DNA of 64,000 nt from Pararhodobacter marinus. Its GTDB lineage: Bacteria > Pseudomonadota > Alphaproteobacteria > Rhodobacterales > Rhodobacteraceae. Made by a program: the position numbers and the translations under genes. Under the pieces are notes generated by a model. That model was not told where the DNA came from. It did not search any database and was given only the letters and a program-made list of their open reading frames with translations. Shown piece after piece: positions 53,950-63,567 of this stretch (its first letter is position 1; each line of letters opens with the position of its first letter). The stretch covers positions 186,001 through 250,000 of the forward strand of contig NZ_QEYD01000003.1 of assembly GCF_003122215.1 (NCBI RefSeq), read 5' to 3'.

Positions 53950-55050
53950 TCAGCCCCGCCGACGACGCCAGTGGTGGTAAAGATCGGCCCCGACGGGCGT
54001 GGCGTGTTCCAGCACCCAATCCGGGGCCCCGATCCCCGTCACGCCCATCGCGGCCAGCCCCGCCGTGCCGTCGGCGCCGAACAGATGGCCCGCGCTGAAC
54101 ACGGCCAGCTCATCGGCAAGGCCCGCGCCGATCAGCGTCGCGGCCAGCCCCCCGCCGCCCTCGCACAGGATCCGCGTGAGACCGCGCGCGCCCAGCTGGC
54201 GCAGCGCGTCGGCGATGTCGATGCGCCCCATCGGGTCGCTTTCGCAGGCGATCAGCTCGGCGCCCTGCGCGGCCCAGGCCATGCGCGCAACCTCGGTCGC
54301 CTGCGGGCCGTGCAACAGCCAGACCGGCGCCTCGCGCGCGCTGCGCCCCAGCCGGGAATCGGGCGAGAGCCCCAGCCGCGAATCCGCGACGATGCGCACC
54401 GGCTGCCGGTCAATCCCCAGATCGCGGATGCGCAGGTCGGGGTCATCGGCGCGCGCCGTTCCCGCCCCGACCAGCACCGCGTCATGGCGCGCGCGCATCA
54501 GGTGCACGCGGCGCCGCGCCTCGGCCCCGGTGATCCAGCGCGACTGGCCGGTCGCCGTGGCAATCCGCGCATCGAGCGTCAACGCCAGTTTCAGCGTGAC
54601 CGAGGGCCGCCCGTCGCTCACCCGCCGCAGGAACCCGTCATTCACGCGCCGCGCGGCGGCTTCTTCCACCCCCTCGGCAACGGTAATCCCGGCGTCGCGC
54701 AGCATAGCATGGCCCCGGCCGGACACGCGCGGATCGGGATCGGTCATCGCGCTGACCACGCGCGCCACCCCCGCCGCGACCAGCGCCTCGGCACAGGGCG
54801 GCGTGCGGCCGTGATGCGCGCAAGGCTCCAGCGTAACATAGGCGGTCGCGCCGCGCGCGCCTTCGCCCGCCTGCGCCAGCGCGTGACACTCGGCATGGGG
54901 TCGCCCGCCCGGCTGCGTCCAGCCGCGCCCGACGATGATCCCCTCGCGCACGATGACGCAGCCCACCGCCGGATTAGGCCAGACATTGCCCAACCCGCGC
55001 GACGCCAGCCCCAGCGCCAGCCGCATGAACCGACGGTCGGTCTCGCTCAC
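53950..55050 (-). CDS. ribD: Riboflavin biosynthesis deaminase/reductase RibD
   Basis: 366 aa from a GTG at 55050 preceded by AAAGGAGG. The N-terminal deaminase has the zinc motifs GRPHAECHAL and EPCAHHGRTPPCAEAL. The C-terminal reductase starts TLKLALTLDARIAT and contains DAVLVGAGTARADDPDLRIR and LCEGGGGLAATLI. It performs steps two and three of riboflavin synthesis from GTP. It follows nrdR by 93 bp, a common order. The usual ribE/ribC downstream is replaced by lon. Confidence 0.95.
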   Translation of the reverse strand: MSETDRRFMRLALGLASRGLGNVWPNPAVGCVIVREGIIVGRGWTQPGGRPHAECHALAQAGEGARGATAYVTLEPCAHHGRTPPCAEALVAAGVARVVSAMTDPDPRVSGRGHAMLRDAGITVAEGVEEAAARRVNDGFLRRVSDGRPSVTLKLALTLDARIATATGQSRWITGAEARRRVHLMRARHDAVLVGAGTARADDPDLRIRDLGIDRQPVRIVADSRLGLSPDSRLGRSAREAPVWLLHGPQATEVARMAWAAQGAELIACESDPMGRIDIADALRQLGARGLTRILCEGGGGLAATLIGAGLADELAVFSAGHLFGADGTAGLAAMGVTGIGAPDWVLEHATPVGADLYHHWRRRRG

Positions 55051-55143
55051 CGCGCCTCCTTTCACCCTGCCCAAAATACTCGCTTCTGGCGCGCCCTCGA
55101 CGCCGGAACACCGGCCGCCGCTTCCGCGCCTATCGTCGTCCGA

Positions 55144-55611
55144 TCAGTCGTCGGGCAGAACCGGCGGGCGCAATTCGCTCACGAACTTGTCGAAATCATC
55201 CGCCGCCTGGAAATTCTTGTAGACGCTGGCGAAGCGGACATAAGCGACCGTGTCGATCCGCGCCAGCGTCTCCATCACGATCTCGCCGATCACCCGGCTG
55301 GGCACGTCGGTATCGCCCATCGATTCCAGCCGCCGCACGATGCCCGAGATCATCTGCTCGATCCGCTCGGGCTCGATCGGGCGCTTCTGCATGGCGATGC
55401 GGATCGAGCGTTCCATCTTGTCGCGGTCGAAGGGTTCGCGCTTGCCCGAGGATTTCACCACCACCAGATCGCGCAGTTGCACCCGCTCATAAGTGGTGAA
55501 ACGCCCGCCGCAGGCCGGGCAGAAGCGCCGCCTGCGGATCGAGACATGGTCCTCGGCCGGGCGTGAATCCTTGACCTGGGTATCGACATTTCCGCAAAAC
55601 GGGCAGCGCAT
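55144..55611 (-). CDS. nrdR: Transcriptional repressor NrdR
   Basis: 155 aa. The zinc ribbon is [20 protein letters not shown] with the second Cys pair in [14 protein letters not shown]. The ATP-cone follows ([20 protein letters not shown]). It represses ribonucleotide reductase genes in response to dATP/ATP. No nrd genes are in the window. It is upstream of ribD on the same strand, with which it is probably co-transcribed. Confidence 0.96.
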   Translation of the reverse strand: MRCPFCGNVDTQVKDSRPAEDHVSIRRRRFCPACGGRFTTYERVQLRDLVVVKSSGKREPFDRDKMERSIRIAMQKRPIEPERIEQMISGIVRRLESMGDTDVPSRVIGEIVMETLARIDTVAYVRFASVYKNFQAADDFDKFVSELRPPVLPDD

Positions 55612-55744
55612 GACCTCTCCATCGGGGTGGCTGACGGCAAATCCACAGCGACTATAGGGCGCCCGCCAGACCTTGGGTACCGCAAATCGTCAACCCCCAG
55701 ATCGGGGGCCTGCGCTGTTGCAGCCGGGGCGCAGGTGGTGGGCG

Positions 55745-56179
55745 TCAGTCGACCACCACGACGCGCATGTTCTCCATCCCCTGCTCCTGCACCATGGCGA
55801 AAAGCAGCGCGGCGTTATCCTCGTGCAGGCGCACGCAGCCGGCGCTGGCCGGGCGGCCCAGCCGGCTGACCGCATCGGTGGCATGGATGGCGTAATCGCC
55901 GTCGTAGAAGATCGCGAAATACATCGGCGCGTTGTTGTAAAGGCTTGAGCGGTGCCAGCGCGACAGCCATTGCGGCTGCCATTCGCCGCGCGGCGTGTAT
56001 TTCCCCGCCCGCGCGGTCGAGACCGGCCATTCATAGCGCAGCTGGCCATCCAGATAGACATGCATGGTCTGGGTTTCGACGCTGACGCGGGCGACGATCG
56101 CCTCGGCCTCGGCCCCTTTCGGCGCAACCGCCGCGCAGAGCATCGCGGCCGCAAGCGCGGCCCTTTGCAAGAACTTCAT
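55745..56179 (-). CDS. L,D-transpeptidase (YkuD-type), exported
   Basis: 144 aa from the ATG at 56179. A signal peptide (MKFLQRAALAAAMLCAAVAP) leads to a periplasmic enzyme. The catalytic block HATDAVSRLGRPASAGCVR contains the His and the nucleophilic Cys of the YkuD family (HxxxxxxxxGxxxSxGCxR). It would form 3-3 peptidoglycan cross-links or attach lipoproteins. It is short, with the catalytic domain only and no LysM. A substrate-binding tract lies around WPVSTARAGKYTPRG. Confidence 0.92.
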   Translation of the reverse strand: MKFLQRAALAAAMLCAAVAPKGAEAEAIVARVSVETQTMHVYLDGQLRYEWPVSTARAGKYTPRGEWQPQWLSRWHRSSLYNNAPMYFAIFYDGDYAIHATDAVSRLGRPASAGCVRLHEDNAALLFAMVQEQGMENMRVVVVD

Positions 56180-56300
56180 TCCAACCCCCCGGTGGAAAGT
56201 GATTGTAATCAACGGCGTGGCAGCGCCTGTGAACAGGGCCACTTGGCCGAAACCGGGGGAGAAGAGTCAATATAACGTGGGCCGGAACCGGGATTCCGCC

Positions 56301-56984
56301 TCAGGGCGTTGCAATTCTGCCCGCCTCCAGACGCAAAACGCGGTCCATCCGGGCAGCAAGCTCCAGATTATGCGTCGCGATCAGCGCCGAGAGCCCGGTA
56401 TCACGCACCAGATCCATCAGCACGCCAAACACCTGATCCGAGGTCCCGGGGTCCAGATTGCCGGTCGGCTCGTCGGCCAGCAGGATGCGCGGCGCATTGG
56501 CCATCGCCCGGCAGAAGGCGACGCGCTGCTGCTCGCCCCCCGACAGCTGCGCGGGCCGGTGATCGCCGCGATGCTCCAACCCGACGCGCGCCAGCAGATC
56601 CGCCGCGCGCGCCCTGGCCGTGGCCGTGGCGACACCATTCGCGCGCTGCGGCAGGACGATGTTCTCGGCCGCCGTGAATTCCGGCAGCAGGTGGTGGAAC
56701 TGGTAGATGAAGCCCACCTGCCGGCGCCGCGCGGCGGTGCGCGCGCGGTCGCCCAGCCCCGTCATGTCGGTGCCACCGATCACCACCCGACCGCCATCGC
56801 AGGTATCGAGCAGCCCCGCGATATGCAGGAGCGTCGATTTCCCGGCCCCCGAGGGCGCCACCAAAGCCACGACCTCGCCGCGCGCCAACTCCAGCGAGGC
56901 GCCGCGCAGCACCTCGACCGGGCCGCTCGCCTCGCCGGCATAGGTCTTGGTGATCTGCTCCAGGATCAGCGCTTTCTCACTCAT
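56301..56984 (-). CDS. lolD: Lipoprotein-releasing system ATPase LolD
   Basis: 227 aa. The ABC domain shows [26 protein letters not shown] and [32 protein letters not shown] matches the LolD/MacB subgroup. It drives extraction of lipoproteins from the inner membrane together with the permease encoded immediately upstream; the two genes overlap by 8 nt. Confidence 0.94.
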   Translation of the reverse strand: MSEKALILEQITKTYAGEASGPVEVLRGASLELARGEVVALVAPSGAGKSTLLHIAGLLDTCDGGRVVIGGTDMTGLGDRARTAARRRQVGFIYQFHHLLPEFTAAENIVLPQRANGVATATARARAADLLARVGLEHRGDHRPAQLSGGEQQRVAFCRAMANAPRILLADEPTGNLDPGTSDQVFGVLMDLVRDTGLSALIATHNLELAARMDRVLRLEAGRIATP

Positions 56985-58263
56985 AGCGCAGCGCCTCCAC
57001 CGGGTTCATCCGCGCGGCCCGGCGGGCGGGAAAGATCGTCACGACAAAGGACAGGCCCAGCGACAGCCCCACCGCCTTCAGCACGTCCTCAAGCCGCAAT
57101 TCCGCCGGCAGCGCGTAGATGCCGCGCACCGACGGGTCCCAGGCGCCGCCGCCCGACAGGTAATTCACGAAGGCGAAGATCGGGTCGATATAGAGCGCGA
57201 ACAGGCAGCCCGCGATCACCCCGATCGCCGTGCCGACAACCCCGATCAGCGATCCGCACAGAAAGAAGACCCGCAGGATCGAGCCCTCGCTCAGCCCCAT
57301 CGTGCGCAGGATGCCGATATCGCGGCCCTTGTTCTTGACCAGCATGATCAGCCCCGAAATGATGTTCATCGCCGCGATCAGCACGAGGATCGACAGGATG
57401 ATGAACATCACGTTGTCCTCGATATCGAGCGCGCGCAGGAAACCGCCCGCGCTGTCGCGCCAGGTCCAGACCATCGCCCGCTCGCCGCCCGCGCTCAGAA
57501 GCGGGTGGATCATGGTCTCGACCCTCTCGGGATCCTCGACCATGACCTCGATCTCGTCGGCCACGCCGTCGCGGTTGAAAAAGCTCTGCGCCTCGGCAAA
57601 GGGCAGGTAGACCCGCGTGCGGTCGATATCGTAGCGCCCGGCGCTGAAGATATAGACCACCTCGTAGCTGTTGACGCGCGGCGAGGTGCCAAAGGCCGTC
57701 TGCACCCCCTCGGGCGAGATGATGCGGATCCGGTCGCCGACCCGCGCCTGGATCTCGCGCGCCACGCCCTCGCCGATGGCGATGCCCTCGCCGAACCGGT
57801 CGATATCGCCGCGCGCGCGCTCGGATTGCGCGATGCCGGGGATCTGCCTCAGGTCGTCCGCGCGGATGCCGAACACCTCGACGCCTGCGTTGCGGCCCTG
57901 ATTGGCCGCCATGACCTGCCCCTTGATCAGTGGCGCGGCGCTGGTGACGCCCGGCACCCCGGCCAGCCGTTCCGCAACCGCGTCGAAATCGGCAATCGTG
58001 CTGTTCCGGCGCCCGCTTTCATCGACAGCGCCCGAATAATAGATCGTCGCATGGGCATTGGCGCCCAGGATCGTGCCCACGAATTCCGTCCGGAACCCCG
58101 AGCGCACGGCCAGCGTCGCGATCAGCGCAAAGACCGCCAGCGCGACGCCCACGAGCGAGATCACCGTCATCACGCTGACCCCGCCCTCGGCGCGGCGCGC
58201 GCGCAGGTAGCGCCAGGCGATCGACCATTCGAAAGCGGCGAAAGGGGGCGTTCGGGAAGACAT
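56977..58263 (-). CDS. lolC: Lipoprotein-releasing system permease LolC/LolE (LolF-like)
   Basis: 428 aa from the ATG at 58263. A single N-terminal membrane helix (SVMTVISLVGVALAVFALIA), a periplasmic domain of about 200 residues, and three C-terminal helices form the FtsX/MacB layout. VKNKGRDIGILRTMGLSEG is the coupling motif, and the end [17 protein letters not shown] is typical. Only one permease gene is present here, as in the alphaproteobacterial LolF arrangement. It is upstream of lolD with an 8-nt overlap. Confidence 0.93.
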   Translation of the reverse strand: MSSRTPPFAAFEWSIAWRYLRARRAEGGVSVMTVISLVGVALAVFALIATLAVRSGFRTEFVGTILGANAHATIYYSGAVDESGRRNSTIADFDAVAERLAGVPGVTSAAPLIKGQVMAANQGRNAGVEVFGIRADDLRQIPGIAQSERARGDIDRFGEGIAIGEGVAREIQARVGDRIRIISPEGVQTAFGTSPRVNSYEVVYIFSAGRYDIDRTRVYLPFAEAQSFFNRDGVADEIEVMVEDPERVETMIHPLLSAGGERAMVWTWRDSAGGFLRALDIEDNVMFIILSILVLIAAMNIISGLIMLVKNKGRDIGILRTMGLSEGSILRVFFLCGSLIGVVGTAIGVIAGCLFALYIDPIFAFVNYLSGGGAWDPSVRGIYALPAELRLEDVLKAVGLSLGLSFVVTIFPARRAARMNPVEALRYE

Positions 58264-58390
58264 GCGGCGCGCGATCCATGACAGGGCGCGACCGGGCCGC
58301 GCAGGCGGGCGCAAGGTCGGGCGAAACCCCGGAAGGGTCAAGGCCTATCCTGCCGCGCCCCGGTCACGCCCGCGTGGGCGCGGCCCCCGT

Positions 58391-58456
58391 CTTTGTTCCG
58401 CAAATATCCTCGGGGGTGAATTGGCCGCAGGCCAAGAGGGGGCAGACAGCCCCCTC
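58391..58456 (+). repeat. Dispersed intergenic hairpin element (copy 4)
   Basis: CTTTGTTCCGCAAATATCCT followed by CGGGGG, then two hairpins: TTGGCC-gca-GGCCAA (58421-58435) and GAGGGGGC-agaca-GCCCCCTC (58436-58456). The first 20 bases differ from the copy at 25631 at one or two positions only. It lies between lolC and the IsdG-like gene. Confidence 0.75.
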
Positions 58457-58468
58457 CCTTTCCCTCGC

Positions 58469-58798
58469 TCAGGCAGCCTTTGTCGACGCCAGATGCTGGA
58501 TCGCCGTGAAACCCTCGAAACGCGGCGCGCCCTCGTGCAGTTTCTGGCTCCCCTGCCCGGCGCGGGCATGGGCGTCGCGGAATTGCTGCGACCGGGTCCA
58601 GGCGCGGAAATGCTCTTCGCTTTCCCAGACCGTATGCGAGGCATAGAGGATCCTGCCGTCCTCTTCCGGGCCCTTGAGCATGTGGAACTCGACGAACCCG
58701 TCGAGTTCGTTGAGGCGGCTGTCGCGCCCGAGCCACATCGCCTCGAAAGCGGCGGCGTTCTCGGCGGGGACGGTGAAGCGGTTCATGGCAAGATACAT
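58469..58798 (-). CDS. ABM-domain monooxygenase, IsdG/HmoA-like
   Basis: 109 aa, one antibiotic-biosynthesis-monooxygenase (ferredoxin-like) domain. Asn 6, Trp 67 and His 77 fall where staphylococcal IsdG has its haem-degrading triad (Asn 7, Trp 67, His 77), which suggests haem degradation. The spacing is suggestive but not proof. Flanking WESEEHFRAWTRSQQF is typical of this subgroup. AAGGATCGCTC precedes the ATG. It appears monocistronic; no haem-uptake genes are adjacent. Confidence 0.82.
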   Translation of the reverse strand: MYLAMNRFTVPAENAAAFEAMWLGRDSRLNELDGFVEFHMLKGPEEDGRILYASHTVWESEEHFRAWTRSQQFRDAHARAGQGSQKLHEGAPRFEGFTAIQHLASTKAA

Positions 58799-58956
58799 GA
58801 GCGATCCTTTCAGGAAGCGACCGGAAACCCCGGTCGGGGAACGGGCTGGCGGGATGGCTGGCGCATCACCCTAGCCGCCGCGCGCGCCCGGGTCAAAGGG
58901 GCGCCGCCCGGCGCGGCGGGGTGGGTGGGCGGGAGCCGTGCCGGGCGGTGCCCTGC

Positions 58957-59877
58957 TTACGGGTAGACCGCCGCCTCGTACAGGGCGCGTGCCCGCTCAG
59001 TCGTCGGACCGGGCTTGCCGTCTCCGATCCCCCGGCCGTCGATCCGGCAGACCGGCGTCACGCCACCCAGCGTGCCGGTGACAAAGGCCTCATCCGCCGA
59101 ATACACTTGCGCCAGCGTGAAATCACATTCCCGCACGACGATCCCTTCGGCCCGGCAGGCCGCGATCACCGCACCCTGCGTGATCCCCTTGAAGGAATAG
59201 GCCGAGGTCGAGGTCCAGATCTCGTCCTCCCGCACGATGAAGAAATTGGTCGAGTTGCACGAGGCCACGAAGCCCCGCGGGTCGAGCATCAGCGCCTCGT
59301 CCGCGCCCGCGTTGATCGCCTGGATCAGCGCCTGGATCAGGTTCAGCCGCGAATGCGAATTGAGCCGCAGGTCGAAGACATCGGGCTGCGAGGTCCGGAA
59401 GGTCGAGGTGAACAGCGTCATGCCTCTGCTCTTCGCCTCGGGGCGCGGGGTCTTGTACTCGGCGGTGATGACGACCGTCGGCCCCGCGACGATGAAGCGC
59501 GGGTCCTGGTTGGCGGTGGATTTCACGCCCCGCGTCACCATCAGCCGCAGATGCGCGCCGTCCTCCATCCCGTTGGCGGCGATCACCGCGTCGATCGCGG
59601 CGTTGATGCCGTCCCGTCCCTGCTGGATTTCCAGCGCGATCGAACAGGCGCCCTCGAACAGCCGGTCGAGATGCGCCTCGCGCTGCAGGACCGTTCCGCG
59701 CACCAGCCGCAGACCTTCCCAGACGCCGTCGCCAAAGCCGAAACCCGCATCGAAGACGCTGACCATCGCCTGCGCCTTGGGCACCAGATCGCCATTGACC
59801 CAGACCAGCACATCCTCGTTGCGGGGATCGGGCTGGTAGCCCTGTGCGGAGTTCTGGGCAGGATTCTGGGGGATCAT
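58957..59877 (-). CDS. Class IV aminotransferase (branched-chain/D-amino-acid type)
   Basis: 306 aa from the ATG at 59877. It has the fold-type IV motifs: VFDAGFGFGDGVWEGLRLVRG near residue 45, NSHSRLNLIQALIQA with the catalytic Lys region being difficult to place, and EALMLDPRGFVASCNSTNFF. The Lys normally in KxxxR is replaced by the LNSHSRLN segment, so PLP attachment should be verified. The substrate class (branched-chain, D-amino acid, or 4-amino-4-deoxychorismate) cannot be resolved by eye. It begins 52 bp after phoB on the same strand. Confidence 0.85.
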   Translation of the reverse strand: MIPQNPAQNSAQGYQPDPRNEDVLVWVNGDLVPKAQAMVSVFDAGFGFGDGVWEGLRLVRGTVLQREAHLDRLFEGACSIALEIQQGRDGINAAIDAVIAANGMEDGAHLRLMVTRGVKSTANQDPRFIVAGPTVVITAEYKTPRPEAKSRGMTLFTSTFRTSQPDVFDLRLNSHSRLNLIQALIQAINAGADEALMLDPRGFVASCNSTNFFIVREDEIWTSTSAYSFKGITQGAVIAACRAEGIVVRECDFTLAQVYSADEAFVTGTLGGVTPVCRIDGRGIGDGKPGPTTERARALYEAAVYP

Positions 59878-59929
59878 GGCGGGCCTCTCGTCGCTTATGC
59901 GGCGATCCGACAGGCCCGGGACCGGGATG

Positions 59930-60628
59930 TCAATCCAGCGAATAGCCCGCGCCGCGCACGGTGCGGATGGGATCCTCGCCACCCTTCGCCATCAGCGCCT
60001 TGCGCAGCCGGCCGATATGCACGTCGACGGTGCGGGTATCGACATAGATGTCGCGCCCCCAGACCCGGTCGAGCAGCGCCTCGCGGGTCCAGACGCGACC
60101 CGGTTTCTCCATCAGCGCCGACAGAAGGCGAAACTCTGTCGGGCCCAGATGCAGCTCCTGTCCCGCGCGGTGGACGCGGTGCGCTTCGGGGTCGAGCGTC
60201 AGGTCGCCCACTTCCAGCACCTGTCCCGCCCGTGCCGGACGCACCCGGCGCAGGTTGGCGCGCACGCGCGCCAGAAGCTCGTTCACCGAATAGGGCTTGG
60301 TGATGTAATCGTCGGCCCCGGTTTCCAGCCCCCGCACGCGGTCGGTTTCGTCCGAGCGCGCCGAGACCATGATGATCGCCGCATCCGAGCCGCCCTTCTG
60401 CGCCTTGAGCTGGCGGCAGACCTCGATCCCCGAGACGCGCGGCAGCATCCAGTCGAGCAGAATCACGTCGGGCGCTTCCTCGCTGACCAGAAGCAGCGCT
60501 TCTTCGCCGTCCGAGGCGGTGGCGACACGGAAACCGGCGGCTTCCAGATTGTAGGACAGAAGCGCGCGTTGGGCGGGCTCGTCATCGACCACGAGGACGA
60601 GGGGCGTATCGGTGCGGCCCATGAACAT
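59930..60628 (-). CDS. phoB: Phosphate regulon response regulator PhoB
   Basis: 232 aa. The receiver domain has the phospho-acceptor Asp in VILLDWML and the Lys in YITKPY. The C-terminal OmpR-type winged helix shows LGPTEFRLLSALMEKPGRVW and DVHIGRLRKAL. It activates Pho-box promoters under phosphate limitation. The ATG at 60628 shares a base with the phoU stop; an ATG at 60622 is also possible. Confidence 0.95.
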   Translation of the reverse strand: MFMGRTDTPLVLVVDDEPAQRALLSYNLEAAGFRVATASDGEEALLLVSEEAPDVILLDWMLPRVSGIEVCRQLKAQKGGSDAAIIMVSARSDETDRVRGLETGADDYITKPYSVNELLARVRANLRRVRPARAGQVLEVGDLTLDPEAHRVHRAGQELHLGPTEFRLLSALMEKPGRVWTREALLDRVWGRDIYVDTRTVDVHIGRLRKALMAKGGEDPIRTVRGAGYSLD

Positions 60629-61338
60629 CACTCGGGCTTCATGTCGATGGTAGCGGTGCTGTCGCCCTTGGGCCGGTCGCCCACGCGCTCGCCGGTGGCA
60701 AGGAAGATCACCTGCTCGGCGCCGCCGGTCACCAGATCGCCCATCCGTTCGACGTTCTTGGCGATGAAGGTGTAATGCAGGCAGGCCGAGATGTTGCGCG
60801 GGTCTTCCATCATGTGGGTGATGAATTCGCGAAACAGCGCGTTGGTCATGTGGTCGACCTCGACATCGCGGTGGATCACATCCTGCGCCAGATCGACATC
60901 GAGCCGGGCGAAGGCGTCCAGCATGTCCTTGAGCATCTGCCCCACCTGCCGCGCCTGGCGGCGGATCGAGGACCCGGCGCCCTCGATCTGCGGCCCGGCC
61001 GAGAGGACGGCCACGCGCTTGGCCATGTTCTTGGCATAGTCGCCCAGCCGTTCCAGGTCGGCGGCCATCTTCATCACCGCGATCACTGCGCGCAGGTCGC
61101 CGGCCTGCGGCTGGCGCAGGGCCAGAAGACGCACGACGTTCTGGTCGATCTCCTCTTCCAGCCGGTCGACGGCGTGATCGCCCTCGACCACGTTCTGCGC
61201 GAGATCCTCGTCGCGCTCTTCCAGCGCCTTGGCCGAGAGGGTGATTGCCTCCTCGACGCGGCCGCCCATGGCAAGCATCAGTTCGCGGATCTGTTCAAGG
61301 TCCTGGTCGAAGGTGGAATCGATGTGAACGCGGGTCAT
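60628..61338 (-). CDS. phoU: Phosphate regulator PhoU
   Basis: 236 aa, two PhoU three-helix repeats. Metal-site motifs are visible: VIAVMKMAADLERLGDYAKN in the first repeat and IAKNVERMGDLVTGGAEQV in the second. PhoU connects the Pst transporter to PhoR and represses the regulon when phosphate is plentiful. It sits between phoR and phoB, 88 bp after phoR. Confidence 0.96.
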   Translation of the reverse strand: MTRVHIDSTFDQDLEQIRELMLAMGGRVEEAITLSAKALEERDEDLAQNVVEGDHAVDRLEEEIDQNVVRLLALRQPQAGDLRAVIAVMKMAADLERLGDYAKNMAKRVAVLSAGPQIEGAGSSIRRQARQVGQMLKDMLDAFARLDVDLAQDVIHRDVEVDHMTNALFREFITHMMEDPRNISACLHYTFIAKNVERMGDLVTGGAEQVIFLATGERVGDRPKGDSTATIDMKPE

Positions 61339-61426
61339 GGCAGGTCTCGTTGTTTCTGGCGCACCTTAGCGGCGCATTGTGACACTTCGTTGACGCCCGG
61401 CCGGGCGTCGTCAGGACGGGTCGCTG

Positions 61427-62497
<1,071 letters not shown>

Positions 62498-62589
62498 GGC
62501 GGTCAAGGGCGGGGCCTCGGAGGGACGGGTCGGGACTGGGCGCGCAGCCCGGACGAACGGGGCCTGCCCGGGGCTTCTCGCAGTCCCTT

Positions 62590-62607
62590 GTAACAGATTG
62601 ATGACGG
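62590..62607 (-). promoter_or_regulatory. Pho box upstream of phoR
   Basis: The minus-strand 18-mer CCGTCATCAATCTGTTAC matches the Pho-box consensus CTGTCATAAATCTGTCAC at 15 of 18 positions. It lies 93 bp from the phoR start, on the coding strand. PhoB binding here would give autoregulation of phoR-phoU-phoB. Confidence 0.65.
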
Positions 62608-62645
62608 TCGCGTCAGGCGTGTATCTCGCTTCCCGCGCGCGCGGC

Positions 62646-63560
62646 TCACAAACCGTCGAGATCCAGAACCAGCGCCGCGTGATCGCTGGCCCGCGGCCGG
62701 AGCGCGCCCACATCTTCCAGCCGGGGCTGCCGGCCCCCCGCCTCGCGGCTCAGCCCCGCCCGGATCGCACGCGGCACTGCGCCGGGCCAGCGCGCGGCCA
62801 GAGCGGGCGAGGCGATCATCGCGTCGGGACAGCCCCGGCGGTGGTCGTCCTGCCACCAGGTCCAGCGCTCGGCCTCGGCCATCCGCTCGGTCAGATCCAC
62901 GCCGAACGGCGCCAGCAGCGGCGCCACCGCCCGCTCAGGGTCACGCCCGGGATCGTTGAGATCGCCCAGCACCAGCCACAGCGCGCCCGGATCCGGATGC
63001 CGCGTCTCGATCACCCGGCGGACCGCCAGCGCCTCGACCCGGCGCCGCTGCCACGCCGCGTCGGGGTCGGGCCACGGCGCCTTGAAATGCACGACATAAA
63101 GGCTCAGCGCGCCCAGCCCCACCTCCAGCAGGTCACGGCTGAACACCGGCAGATCGGCGCGCGCGCCCGGCATCCCCTCAAGCCCCAGCGCGCCGGGCAG
63201 AAGCCGCGCATCGCTGCGCGCGGCGAAGGGCCGGCGCGCCATCGCCGCCAGATCGCGCCCGCCACCGTCATTGCCCGACAGACAGGCGCGGTACGGCCAG
63301 GGCGCGGCCCCGGTCGCGCGCAGCAGATGGTCGTGGAAATAATCCAGCGTCTCGCGGTCGAAGACCTCCTGCAGCGCGCAGATATCGGCATCGGCCCGCG
63401 CCAATACTCCCGCCGTCAGCCGCCGATCCGCGTAATCGAGCGGATCCGCCCTGCCATCGCCTTCGCCATCGCCTTCGCCGTCGCGCGCGCCGTCGAGCCG
63501 CTCGCGCCCGCCGGGATGGCGCAGGCGCAGGTTCTGGACGTTGAAGGTCAGAACCCGCAT
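62646..63560 (-). CDS. Endonuclease/exonuclease/phosphatase (EEP) family hydrolase
   Basis: 304 aa. The fold begins MRVLTFNVQNLR with the first metal site, then DICALQEV (metal Glu), YVVHFKAPW, VLGDLNDPG and a closing SDHAALVLDL. No signal peptide, so cytoplasmic. Substrate unknown: nucleic acid, phosphoinositide or sphingomyelin members exist. An acidic Asp-Gly-Glu run (GARDGEGDGEGDGRAD), encoded by 12-bp repeats, is inserted after the first strand. Confidence 0.86.
   Translation of the reverse strand: MRVLTFNVQNLRLRHPGGRERLDGARDGEGDGEGDGRADPLDYADRRLTAGVLARADADICALQEVFDRETLDYFHDHLLRATGAAPWPYRACLSGNDGGGRDLAAMARRPFAARSDARLLPGALGLEGMPGARADLPVFSRDLLEVGLGALSLYVVHFKAPWPDPDAAWQRRRVEALAVRRVIETRHPDPGALWLVLGDLNDPGRDPERAVAPLLAPFGVDLTERMAEAERWTWWQDDHRRGCPDAMIASPALAARWPGAVPRAIRAGLSREAGGRQPRLEDVGALRPRASDHAALVLDLDGL
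63453..63488. repeat. 12-bp tandem repeat inside the EEP gene
   Basis: GCCATCGCCTTC occurs twice in a row and then degenerates (GCCGTC), coding for the Asp-Gly-Glu run of the EEP protein. It keeps the frame, so expansion or contraction by slippage would be tolerated. Confidence 0.8.
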
Positions 63561-63567
63561 CCCGGCG

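Noticed and set aside
59015-59200. Short plus-strand ORF inside the class IV aminotransferase gene
   Set aside because: It is a shadow frame with no start signal, inside a certain gene on the other strand.
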